NCBI GenBank assembly: GCA_035480415.1 | Contig: DATIHT010000055.1 | Location: 1 to 12,571, forward strand | DNA: 12,571 nt | Reading direction: 5' to 3' | Source of the DNA: DATIHT01 sp035480415 | GTDB lineage: Bacteria > Patescibacteriota > Microgenomatia > Curtissbacterales > GWA2-41-24 | Shown here: positions 5,360-12,319 of the stretch, one piece after another | Numbering within the stretch: the first letter of the stretch is position 1 | Layout of the letters: every line of letters starts with the position of its first letter | Translations under genes and position numbers: made by a program | Notes under the pieces: generated by a model | The model's database searches: none | Told to the model about the DNA's origin: nothing | The model's input: only the letters and a program-made list of their open reading frames with translations

Positions 5360-7816
5360 CTATTCCAATATACGATTTTTAAAAAAAATAAGGTAAGCCA
5401 ATAAACCTAAACTTAAAGCAGAAACTAAAAACCCGATTTTGAATGTAATCGGGTCGTAATAAAACCTAACTACGTGTTCGCCTGGTGTCAAAGGTACTGC
5501 ACGGAACGTATAATCTGCCCTCAAAACAGGCGTAACATCCGAATCCACTTTTGCCTTCCAACCAGAAAACCAATTGTCCGAAAGGAAAAGTAGTTTGGGC
5601 TGGTTGGATTTGGTCTTAATAATTACTTCTGTCGGTTTATAAGAAACAACTTCGGCAGTTCCTGGTCCAAACTGCGGCGAAATTGGTGACGGTTTTTCTA
5701 GAATTACTTTGTTTTTAAAATCAAAATCCGAAGCAAGCAGTTTTTGGAACATCAAACTTCTTCGCTGCTTTTCTCGTTCTGTTCTTTCTTTTTCCGTTTT
5801 CGGTTCTTCCCCAAAAACATCCGGAGGTCCTTCGTAGTTAGAAATTAAAGCAACTCTTGGCATTACATCCAAATTTTCATAAACGTCGAATTTCCCCCAT
5901 TCGTAAACTTTTTTCAGGTTAATTTTGGCTGCAAAATCTTCGTTACCTTTTGTTAAAACAACATATTTAACACCAACCATATCAACCAATCTTCTGCGGT
6001 TTTCGTTACCCAGAAGCTCTTGCGTCCCACCAACTGCCCCAAGACCGGCGTCCGACCTCAGAGAAAAGTTCTTTACATCGTAGCCTTGCATTGCATAAGT
6101 GAACTCCCCGTACGTCTGATTATTCAAAGAATCATAGCCTTCCGGCCAGTAAATACCGTACTGCGTTGCAAAGTTGTCGGAAATCATCGCATCCCCCACT
6201 CCCCAGGAACGATAAATCCCCTGGTTATTTTTTATAAAATCTAAAATTGGATTATTTGGAAAAATATATTGTTTTTCGGAAAACGAAAAATACTTCTGGG
6301 AAAAATAGAAAGTGTGTAAGCAGGCAATAACAATTATCAACAAGGCACAAAGATTTTTTAATCTTGGTGTAATCATCCATAAATAAACCAAAACTAAAGT
6401 GGATGCAAAAACCAAACCCGGAATAATAAGATTCCTAAAAGTAATCGCTGCAGTTTGCATAGGTAGAAACGAATCGTAGCTAATATACGAAAATCCAAAA
6501 AACTTAACTCCGAGCATGTAAATAAGTGCCAAAGCGTAGACAAGACCAAATGCAAAAAACACCTTAAAAACTTTAAAGTCGCGCTTTCCCAGTACATATT
6601 CGAAACCTATTGTGCCCAAAACAGCCAGACAAAATGCACTAATAAACAAAATCCTGTTTGGAATAGACGTAGAAAGAAACGGTATTGGTAAATGCAAAAA
6701 CAGTTTGGATGTTGGTAAATTTAGAGTAGAAAAAAGCGCCAAAAACCCGCCTGCGGCAAGAAACTTAACAAACTTGTCGCGGGCATGCACAAAAGCAATG
6801 GTCGCAAATACCAAAGCCGCCACTCCCACAAACATAATGCCCTCGTAATATTGGGCAGAACTGCCCCGGAAAAAGTTATGTGTTGCCGGGCTGCCAAAAA
6901 AATCCGGCGCTAAAAAAGTAGCAATACCCCGAATAGGAATTAAAAATTCATAAAGTTTATTTGTAAGCGTAATGGTGGATCTTCCCGAATTAAAAAACAG
7001 CTCACCGGAAGGCACAAGCTGCACCGCAGCGAGGCCTCCTCCAAGAACAATGGCACCAACTACCCCCAAGCACTTGATACCCATGATACTTTTGATACCC
7101 TTACCTTGTTCCCATAGCCTAAAGACCAAATAAGCAAACACAAAAATGTACACGTAAATGGTGGTTTGCATATAACCGGCAAAAAGAGAAAAGGCAGTAG
7201 AAAGCGTAATAATGGCAAGATAGATTTTCTTGCTTCCCTTGTCTTTTGCCAGAAATTTGTCGACAGCAAAAAGAATAAGCGGCATCCAGACAATCGAATG
7301 CACCGACTGTATTACTTCCTCACCCCAGGTAAGAATGTATGGCGAAAAACCAAAAGTTACGGCACCAAACAAACTGGAAAGCGTCGAAAATTTCCTGTTT
7401 TTAAGAAAAATAAAAGTGAAAAATGCGGCCAGAATTGTTGGTGTAATTCTTAGTAGGTGCCAAAAGGCAATTTGTGAAAGAACAAAGGCGAAAATATTTA
7501 AAGGGTAAAAAACGGCAGTCTGGAAATCTGCCATATGGGGATGCCCCGAAAACGCAAACTGGTTCCAGAGTGGCACACTAAAGTTACGAAAAGAATCTAA
7601 AGTTACTTTGTAAAAAGGAAAATAGATTCTAAGCTGGTCCCAGCCCGTATATTTATAGGGCAGATTCTGGCTGTAAGGGGCATAAAAAGAAACCAGTAAA
7701 TTACCATTTAAATTAACCTTGCCCAAAAAAATCGGCCAGAATAAAAGCAGAGAAAAAACAACAAAGACTAAAAGTACGGCCAAATACAACCGATTTTTAC
7801 CCAGAAAACTTATCAC
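5360..7816 (-). CDS. YfhO-family membrane protein (putative lipid-linked sugar glycosyltransferase)
   Basis: This 818-residue protein has an N-terminal helix, a large first extracytoplasmic loop (WDQLRIYFPFYKVTLDSF) and many membrane segments up to about residue 500. A long extracytoplasmic region follows, and one last helix lies near the C-terminus. The segment at about 747-791 (DNWFSGWKAKVDSDVTPVLR...GEHVVRFYYDP) is the typical C-terminal beta-domain of YfhO proteins. In Bacillus and Listeria, YfhO-type proteins are linked to glycosylation of teichoic acids by a GT-C fold; the substrate here is unknown. The GTG start lies nine bases after GATAAT, within a GAGGTGAT run that resembles a Shine-Dalgarno. 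Its TAG stop is fused directly to the ATG of the GT39 gene, so both likely work in one glycan pathway. Confidence 0.85.
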   Translation of the reverse strand: MISFLGKNRLYLAVLLVFVVFSLLLFWPIFLGKVNLNGNLLVSFYAPYSQNLPYKYTGWDQLRIYFPFYKVTLDSFRNFSVPLWNQFAFSGHPHMADFQTAVFYPLNIFAFVLSQIAFWHLLRITPTILAAFFTFIFLKNRKFSTLSSLFGAVTFGFSPYILTWGEEVIQSVHSIVWMPLILFAVDKFLAKDKGSKKIYLAIITLSTAFSLFAGYMQTTIYVYIFVFAYLVFRLWEQGKGIKSIMGIKCLGVVGAIVLGGGLAAVQLVPSGELFFNSGRSTITLTNKLYEFLIPIRGIATFLAPDFFGSPATHNFFRGSSAQYYEGIMFVGVAALVFATIAFVHARDKFVKFLAAGGFLALFSTLNLPTSKLFLHLPIPFLSTSIPNRILFISAFCLAVLGTIGFEYVLGKRDFKVFKVFFAFGLVYALALIYMLGVKFFGFSYISYDSFLPMQTAAITFRNLIIPGLVFASTLVLVYLWMITPRLKNLCALLIIVIACLHTFYFSQKYFSFSEKQYIFPNNPILDFIKNNQGIYRSWGVGDAMISDNFATQYGIYWPEGYDSLNNQTYGEFTYAMQGYDVKNFSLRSDAGLGAVGGTQELLGNENRRRLVDMVGVKYVVLTKGNEDFAAKINLKKVYEWGKFDVYENLDVMPRVALISNYEGPPDVFGEEPKTEKERTEREKQRRSLMFQKLLASDFDFKNKVILEKPSPISPQFGPGTAEVVSYKPTEVIIKTKSNQPKLLFLSDNWFSGWKAKVDSDVTPVLRADYTFRAVPLTPGEHVVRFYYDPITFKIGFLVSALSLGLLAYLIFFKNRILE

Positions 7817-7825
7817 CTCGACAAA

Positions 7826-7831
7826 ATTATC
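7826..7831 (-). promoter_or_regulatory. -10 box for the YfhO/GT39 operon
   Basis: The minus strand reads GATAAT nine bases before the GTG at 7816, predicting a leader of about three bases. It lies in the 62-bp divergent region shared with the LAGLIDADG gene at 7879. Confidence 0.45.
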
Positions 7832-7866
7832 CAGTTTCTAATTTTAATTTGCAATTAACAATCAAC

Positions 7867-7872
7867 TATAAT
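7867..7872 (+). promoter_or_regulatory. -10 box fixing the start of the LAGLIDADG gene
   Basis: A perfect TATAAT is followed by six bases (GACAAC) and the ATG at 7879. An upstream in-frame TTG at 7849 would place this promoter inside the coding region, so 7879 is preferred. The -35 region is weak (TTAATT at 7844-7849, 17-bp spacer). Confidence 0.6.
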
Positions 7873-7878
7873 GACAAC

Positions 7879-8676
7879 ATGCCCGATGCAATGACAACAG
7901 AAATACATATTCAAAATCAGGAAAAAAGAGAGTTCGATCTGGTAAGTTGTGGTCCATGGCTAGGAGGAATCTACGAGACAGGAGGTAATGCTGAATTCAG
8001 TATAGGACCTCACAAAGCTAGTGGTAAGACTTATATTTACTCACACCCAGTGCTTCGAGTTCAAGATAATAATCCAGACTTTGTTCAGAAACTCAAGGAC
8101 CTATTTGGAGGTTCCGCAAGACCAACTGGTAACTCCTGGAGATGGCAAGTAAAAGGAAACAAAGCTATAGAATTAGCCTTTTTGATGGAACCATATGCCC
8201 CTTCCAAACAAGGTTTTATCGAAGCATTAGACCAATGGAGAAACACAAATGATCGAGAGGAAAGACTAGAAATTGCCCGTGATTTTGAACAACTGGGCAA
8301 ACCTGATTATGGCACCACTGAGGATTACGATAAGCTTATCGAAGACCCAAGATTTGTTGCAGGCATAATAGACAACCGCGGAGCTTTATATTACAAAGAG
8401 GGCGGCCTTTCCGATGAAAATAGTTATGGATACGTATGGCCGGAACTTAGAGTACAAACGCAAAACAGGACACTACTTGAATCACTTAGTAGAAAATTTG
8501 GCGGCACGATTATAACAATGGCAGAAGCTGGTACAACACGAAAAGCTCGGGGCAAAGATGTTGTTGTTAAAAGAGATATTCTTTATTGGGGATTAGGATC
8601 AAAAGATACACAATCTTTACTAGCTATAATCCAACCGTACCTTCTTCTTGGAAAAATAAAAGGGGCGCAGCAGTAA
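7879..8676 (+). CDS. Two-motif LAGLIDADG homing-endonuclease-like protein
   Basis: This 265-residue protein, counted from ATG 7879, consists of two similar halves. Motif 1 is WLGGIYETGG (residues 27-36, acidic E33) and motif 2 is FVAGIIDNRG (159-168, acidic D165), both of LAGLIDADG type with an acid at the metal-binding position. Each motif is followed by matching blocks: HPVLRVQDNN...LKDLFGG and WPELRVQTQN...LSRKFGG, then SWRWQVKG...MEPYAPSK and ILYWGLGS...IQPYLLLGK. This is the pseudo-dimer plan of monomeric LAGLIDADG endonucleases. No intron or intein host is visible around it, so it is freestanding. It may be a mobile endonuclease, or a domesticated DNA-binding protein. The stop is one base from the stop of the convergent mini-protein gene. 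Confidence 0.8.
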   Translation: MPDAMTTEIHIQNQEKREFDLVSCGPWLGGIYETGGNAEFSIGPHKASGKTYIYSHPVLRVQDNNPDFVQKLKDLFGGSARPTGNSWRWQVKGNKAIELAFLMEPYAPSKQGFIEALDQWRNTNDREERLEIARDFEQLGKPDYGTTEDYDKLIEDPRFVAGIIDNRGALYYKEGGLSDENSYGYVWPELRVQTQNRTLLESLSRKFGGTIITMAEAGTTRKARGKDVVVKRDILYWGLGSKDTQSLLAIIQPYLLLGKIKGAQQ

Positions 8677-8677
8677 T

Positions 8678-8857
8678 TTAAATAAGCGTGTAGATAAAAG
8701 GCGCAACTCCGGAAGCTTGTGCAAATACAAGAACAAGTCCAAAAATTAAAAGTATCAAAATAAACGGAATCAAAAACCAAAGCTTGACCTGCCACAAAAA
8801 CTTCATAAGTTCGTTAGCTTCCGACCCCCTGGAGAAAAATGACTTTAGAAATTTCAT
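8678..8857 (-). CDS. DUF5989/SxtK-like 59-residue membrane protein
   Basis: This short gene begins with MKFLKSFFSRGSEANELMKF and continues FLWQVKLWFLIP, then a single strong membrane helix (about residues 27-47) and a short tail ending APFIYTLI. The amphipathic, basic N-terminus followed by W-Q-V-K-L-W and one helix is the pattern I associate with DUF5989. These tiny proteins lie next to carbamoyltransferase genes, as sxtK does near sxtI in saxitoxin clusters. Its ATG overlaps the TGA of the carbamoyltransferase gene as ATGA, so the two are translationally coupled. The role is unknown; helping to anchor or deliver the transferase at the membrane is a reasonable guess. The TAA stop faces the stop of the LAGLIDADG gene with one base between. 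Confidence 0.8.
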   Translation of the reverse strand: MKFLKSFFSRGSEANELMKFLWQVKLWFLIPFILILLIFGLVLVFAQASGVAPFIYTLI

Positions 8858-10641
8858 TGCTTAATATCTTCTTTCAAGACAATATATCTCTCGAGTGCCA
8901 AAATATCCAGCCCTGATTTGGAAAACGTATTAAATGCATTCTCAGGAGTTGTCACAATTGGTTCTCCCTTAAGGTTAAAAGAGGTGTTCATAAGAACGTA
9001 AACTCCGGTTCGCTTGCCAAATTTTTTGATCAAGTTGTAGTATCTGGCATTTTGTTTTTCGGTAATTATCTGCAGACGTCCGCTTCCATCAACATGTGTA
9101 ATTGCAGGCACAACTTTGCGCATGTTGCGCTTAACCGGAAACACTCCAAGCATAAAGTTAGTCAAATTCTCGTGCTCTAAATTACCAAGTTCAAAGTAAT
9201 CGGCAGCTTTCTCTGCCAAAACAACCGGAGCAAACGGCCTGTATGGTTCACGAAACTTAATTTTTGTATTGACCACTTCTTTCATTTCCTCCCGCCTTGG
9301 ATCTGCCATTATCGACCTGGCTCCAAGCGCCCTTGGTCCCCATTCAAACCGACCATGAAAAAAACCAATAACTTTCCCGTCTGCAATAGACCCGGCAAGA
9401 TAATCTGTTAATTTTTCCTCGCTCAGTTTTTGGTATTTAATTTTTTTAACTTTCAAGAACTTCTCTATCTCAGCGTCCGAAAAACTTTGCCCAAAGTAAC
9501 AATTATCCTGAACGTATTTTCTCTTCTTACCAAGAATCGCATGGTATGCGTAAAAAGCGGCGCCCAGGCTTCCCCCATCGTCTCCAGCTGCCGGTTGAAC
9601 AAATATTTTCTTAAACGGTCCTTCACGCAAAAGCCTTCCGTTAGCAACACTGTTTAGTCCAACTCCACCTGCAATGCACAGACTATCCATCTTTGTTTTC
9701 TTATGAACAAATTCTGCAATTTTTAGAAGCTGCTCTTCGGTAAATGCCTGAATAGAAGCTGCAATATCGGCATATCTTTGATTTTCCTCACACATCTCTT
9801 CATAGTTCTGCGGCTTTTCCCCAAAATAAGAAGGGTATCCACTGAATTTGGTAAAAAAGTACATGTCGTGGGGTCTAGGCTCCCCAAATAACTCTGCAAA
9901 CTTGGAACCGTAAGACTTATTTGTCGATCTATGGAAAGTGAAATATTCCATATTCAAAGAATAAGAACCGTCCGAATACGATTTAACAAGTTTTCTTACT
10001 TTATCCAGATATTTTGGCTTCCCGTAAGGAGCCATTCCCATTACCTTATATTCACCATCATTAACTTCAAAACCCAAAAAGGCCGTGAATGTTGAATACA
10101 AAAGCCCAAGAGAGTGAGGAAATTTAATCTCACCCATAACCTCAATGTCATTCCCACGGCCCACACCATATGTGGTTGTTGTCCACTCTCCTACTCCGTC
10201 GCAAGTGATAATTGCACATTTATCAAAACCGGAAGGATAAAAAGCCGAAGCACCATGAGAAATATGATGGGGAACAAAAAGAATCTTAGATCTCTCAATT
10301 CCGGAAGCATCAGCAAGCAGAGACCTTACCCAAAGTTTATCGGTAAGCCAGGTAACCATCGCCTTGGCAAAAAGTCTAAAGGCAAGAGGGTACGAAACCA
10401 GAGTTGAAATGAGAATTCGCTGGAACTTCCAAAACGGTTTTTCATAAAAAACCAGGTAGTCCACATCGCTAATCTTGATTCCTGCCTGTTTCAAACAAAA
10501 CTCGACGGCAAGTTTAGGATAATCACTATCGTGCTTTTTTCTGGAAAACCGCTCTTCAGCAGAAGCCGCCACAACTTGCCCGTCTTTAATTAAACAGGCA
10601 GCCGACTCGTGATAATAACAGGAGATGCCTAAAATATACAT
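8854..10641 (-). CDS. O-carbamoyltransferase, NodU/CmcH/TobZ (SxtI-like) family
   Basis: This 595-residue protein is full length for the family. The N-terminal ASKHA/Kae1-like domain starts GISCYYHESAACLI (residues 5-18). It carries the metal-binding HHISH (125-129) and the nucleotide-site segment ITCDGVGEW (145-153). The C-terminal YrdC-like domain has FEWGPRALGARSI and IKFREPYRPFAPVV. Family members use carbamoyl phosphate and ATP, via carbamoyl-adenylate, to carbamoylate a hydroxyl on a sugar, antibiotic or nodulation factor. The acceptor here is unknown, but the small membrane partners suggest a cell-surface or lipid-linked glycan (inference). A GAAAAT six bases before the ATG could be a -10 box. 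The gene overlaps the next one by 4 nt and is separated from the upstream SxtJ-like gene by an AT-rich repeat. Confidence 0.92.
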   Translation of the reverse strand: MYILGISCYYHESAACLIKDGQVVAASAEERFSRKKHDSDYPKLAVEFCLKQAGIKISDVDYLVFYEKPFWKFQRILISTLVSYPLAFRLFAKAMVTWLTDKLWVRSLLADASGIERSKILFVPHHISHGASAFYPSGFDKCAIITCDGVGEWTTTTYGVGRGNDIEVMGEIKFPHSLGLLYSTFTAFLGFEVNDGEYKVMGMAPYGKPKYLDKVRKLVKSYSDGSYSLNMEYFTFHRSTNKSYGSKFAELFGEPRPHDMYFFTKFSGYPSYFGEKPQNYEEMCEENQRYADIAASIQAFTEEQLLKIAEFVHKKTKMDSLCIAGGVGLNSVANGRLLREGPFKKIFVQPAAGDDGGSLGAAFYAYHAILGKKRKYVQDNCYFGQSFSDAEIEKFLKVKKIKYQKLSEEKLTDYLAGSIADGKVIGFFHGRFEWGPRALGARSIMADPRREEMKEVVNTKIKFREPYRPFAPVVLAEKAADYFELGNLEHENLTNFMLGVFPVKRNMRKVVPAITHVDGSGRLQIITEKQNARYYNLIKKFGKRTGVYVLMNTSFNLKGEPIVTTPENAFNTFSKSGLDILALERYIVLKEDIKQ

Positions 10642-10748
10642 CGTTAAATTTTCAATTTTTAATTCTTAATTTTTAATGAATTTTCAATAATTAAATTTTT
10701 AAATATTTAGATTTCAATGAAAATTTAAAATTGTAAATTAAAAATTAA
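10642..10748. repeat. AT-rich low-complexity intergenic repeat with imperfect dyad symmetry
   Basis: About 107 bases are nearly all A and T, built from repeats of AATTTT, TTTTCAAT and TTTTTAAT. Parts are inverted: TTAATTTTTAATG near one end answers AAATTAAAAATTAA near the other. It sits between the SxtJ-like gene and the carbamoyltransferase gene. Similar AT-rich cassettes recur in Patescibacteria intergenic regions as I recall them, but I cannot confirm copies here. It may carry the carbamoyltransferase promoter. Confidence 0.55.
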
Positions 10749-10979
10749 TTAATATTGTCTACGTGCACTTTCCAGAGTTTCTTTTGGGTGTTCCCATTTA
10801 TCAAAATTGCTCTTCATCCTGCCTCTCATTTTAAAAGGATCCGAAAAAATCCTAAATGGAATACCAACAATAGAAAGAAAAACTAAATAAAAGGCAGAAA
10901 TAATTACCTGGGATTGAAAATTACCAATAGGTTTGGCAATTGCCATCCACCGCTTCCATAGCCATTTGAGAAAAGACAT
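10749..10979 (-). CDS. SxtJ-like small membrane protein
   Basis: The product is 76 residues from ATG 10979, beginning MSFLKWLWKRWMAIAKPIGN. It has one hydrophobic segment (about residues 22-42, QSQVIISAFYLVFLSIVGIP), then RIFSDPF and a charged tail ending in KETLESARRQY. The order K-P-I-G, hydrophobic stretch, R-x-F-x-D-P, basic tail resembles the C-terminal half of SxtJ proteins that accompany carbamoyltransferases. An upstream in-frame ATG at 11015 exists but starts in repeat DNA. The inner ATG is preferred because an extended -10 box (TGTTTTAAT) lies exactly six bases before it. It is the first gene of the trio with the carbamoyltransferase and DUF5989-like protein; the function is unknown. 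Confidence 0.72.
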   Translation of the reverse strand: MSFLKWLWKRWMAIAKPIGNFQSQVIISAFYLVFLSIVGIPFRIFSDPFKMRGRMKSNFDKWEHPKETLESARRQY

Positions 10980-10985
10980 GGGGAT

Positions 10986-10994
10986 ATTAAAACA
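10986..10994 (-). promoter_or_regulatory. Extended -10 box, leaderless geometry
   Basis: The minus strand reads TG-T-TTTAAT, one mismatch from consensus with the TGn extension, six bases before the ATG at 10979. This supports 10979 rather than 11015 as the start and marks the head of the carbamoyltransferase gene set. Confidence 0.5.
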
Positions 10995-11011
10995 TATAGA
11001 TTTTCCATCGT

Positions 11012-11100
11012 CCATTTATCATTTTCCATTGATTTAATCATTCATCAATTTATAAATTTAATAAATCGAAAATAAATGGCAAATGAAAATTGGAAAATGG
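11012..11100. repeat. AT-rich repeat with imperfect inverted arms between rpoD and the SxtJ-like gene
   Basis: CCATTTATCATTTTCC near 11012 is answered in reverse by AAATAAATGG (to 11079) and again by TGGAAAATGG (to 11100), with the palindrome AATTTATAAATT in the middle. The motif ATTTGCCATTT occurs twice on the minus strand. No ORF is supported inside. Coming right after the rpoD stop, it could fold in RNA, but no clear terminator with a T-run stands out. Confidence 0.55.
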
Positions 11101-11109
11101 CAAATAAAT

Positions 11110-12303
11110 TTAGACTACTTCCAAGTAATCCCTTAATTTTTTAGCCCTCGTCGGGTGACGAAGTTTTCGAATTGCTTTTGCTTCTATCTGCCTGATTCGC
11201 TCACGGGTAACTCCAAATTCTTTACCAACTTCCTCAAGCGTCCTCTGCTTTCCATCCTCAAGTCCAAATCTATACTCCAAAACTTTAGCTTCTCTTGGAG
11301 AAAGAGTCGAAAGAACTTCTTTAATATGATCTTTCAAAAGTGCCTGTGTTGCCTGATCTGTGGGCGATGCGGATGCGTCCTGAATAAAATCACCTAGCCT
11401 GGAATCTTCTTCTTCCCCCACCGGTGCCTCCAAAGATGCCGGTTCCTGGGAAACCTTAATGATTTCCCTCACCTTCTCCGGTTCAATTTCCATCTCCAGT
11501 GCCACTTCTTCCGGTGTCGGCTCCCGTCCTAGCTCCTGCATCAATTTCCTGGAAATCCTATTAAACTTGTTGATTGTTTCCACCATATGAACAGGAATAC
11601 GAATAGTTCTTGCCTGGTCTGCAATGGCACGGGTTATTGCCTGCCTAATCCACCATGTAGCATATGTAGAGAATTTGTAACCGCGCCTCCAATCATACTT
11701 TTCAACAGCACGCATAAGGCCAATATTACCCTCTTCTATTAAATCCAAAAGAGTAAGACCTCTGTTTACGTATTTTTTTGCAATAGAAACAACCAGCCTC
11801 AAGTTGGCATTTATTAGCTTCTCGCGGGCTCGCCTGTCACTTTTTTCTACTCGCTTTGCCAAAGAAACCTCTTCTTCATATTTAAGAAGCGAGACTCTTC
11901 CAATTTCCCGTAAATACATGCGTACAGGATCCGAAAGGTATCCCTCTTCCATGCTGGACAATCCTTCGAGTTCCTTTTCCAGTTCGGAAACAGGCTTGGT
12001 CATGTCAGAAACATCCAACTCTGTAGTGTCAAAAACGTCTATATTTTCGGAAAGTAATTTAAAGTAGAGATCGTCAAGCGCCAAAATATCCAGTTCAGGC
12101 TGCGGAAAAATAACAAGAATATCGTCCTGGGTTACAAATCCAAGCTCTTTGCCCCTCTTAAGAAGCTTCCTTATTTCGACTTTTCTACTTTCAGGATCAA
12201 CTTTAGCAATCACTGGTGCTTCTTTTTTAACAACTTCAGCCACAACTTCCGGCGCTTCTGCTCCTTTAATGCGTTTTGATAATTTAATTGTTTGTTTTGC
12301 CAT
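11110..12303 (-). CDS. rpoD: Housekeeping RNA polymerase sigma factor (sigma-70/RpoD)
   Basis: This 397-residue protein has the full primary sigma layout. A region 1.1-like domain (about residues 41-98) is followed by region 1.2 (DPVRMYLREIGRVSLL, 125-140) and region 2 (about 158-232). Region 2 includes NLRLVVSIAKKY, LIEEGNIGLMRAV and the -10-recognising FSTYATWWIRQAITRA. Region 3 is about 245-310. Region 4 is about 325-397, with HTH VTRERIRQIEAKAIRKLR reading the -35 box. It directs RNA polymerase to promoters such as the TATAAT boxes in this window. It is shorter than E. coli RpoD because the non-conserved insert between regions 1.2 and 2 is missing. The ATG lies 16 nt after the dnaG stop, with a TATATT in that gap (12316-12311), so it is probably cotranscribed with dnaG and may also have its own promoter. 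Confidence 0.95.
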   Translation of the reverse strand: MAKQTIKLSKRIKGAEAPEVVAEVVKKEAPVIAKVDPESRKVEIRKLLKRGKELGFVTQDDILVIFPQPELDILALDDLYFKLLSENIDVFDTTELDVSDMTKPVSELEKELEGLSSMEEGYLSDPVRMYLREIGRVSLLKYEEEVSLAKRVEKSDRRAREKLINANLRLVVSIAKKYVNRGLTLLDLIEEGNIGLMRAVEKYDWRRGYKFSTYATWWIRQAITRAIADQARTIRIPVHMVETINKFNRISRKLMQELGREPTPEEVALEMEIEPEKVREIIKVSQEPASLEAPVGEEEDSRLGDFIQDASASPTDQATQALLKDHIKEVLSTLSPREAKVLEYRFGLEDGKQRTLEEVGKEFGVTRERIRQIEAKAIRKLRHPTRAKKLRDYLEVV

Positions 12304-12319
12304 TTTTCTAAATATAATT

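Noticed and set aside
10980..11015. Twelve-residue N-terminal extension of the SxtJ-like protein from ATG 11015
   Set aside because: It begins in the AT-rich repeat and contains the extended -10 box for the inner ATG at 10979.
10642..11100. CRISPR array in the AT-rich repeats
   Set aside because: No regular repeat-spacer periodicity and no cas genes; the words are short, degenerate and inverted.
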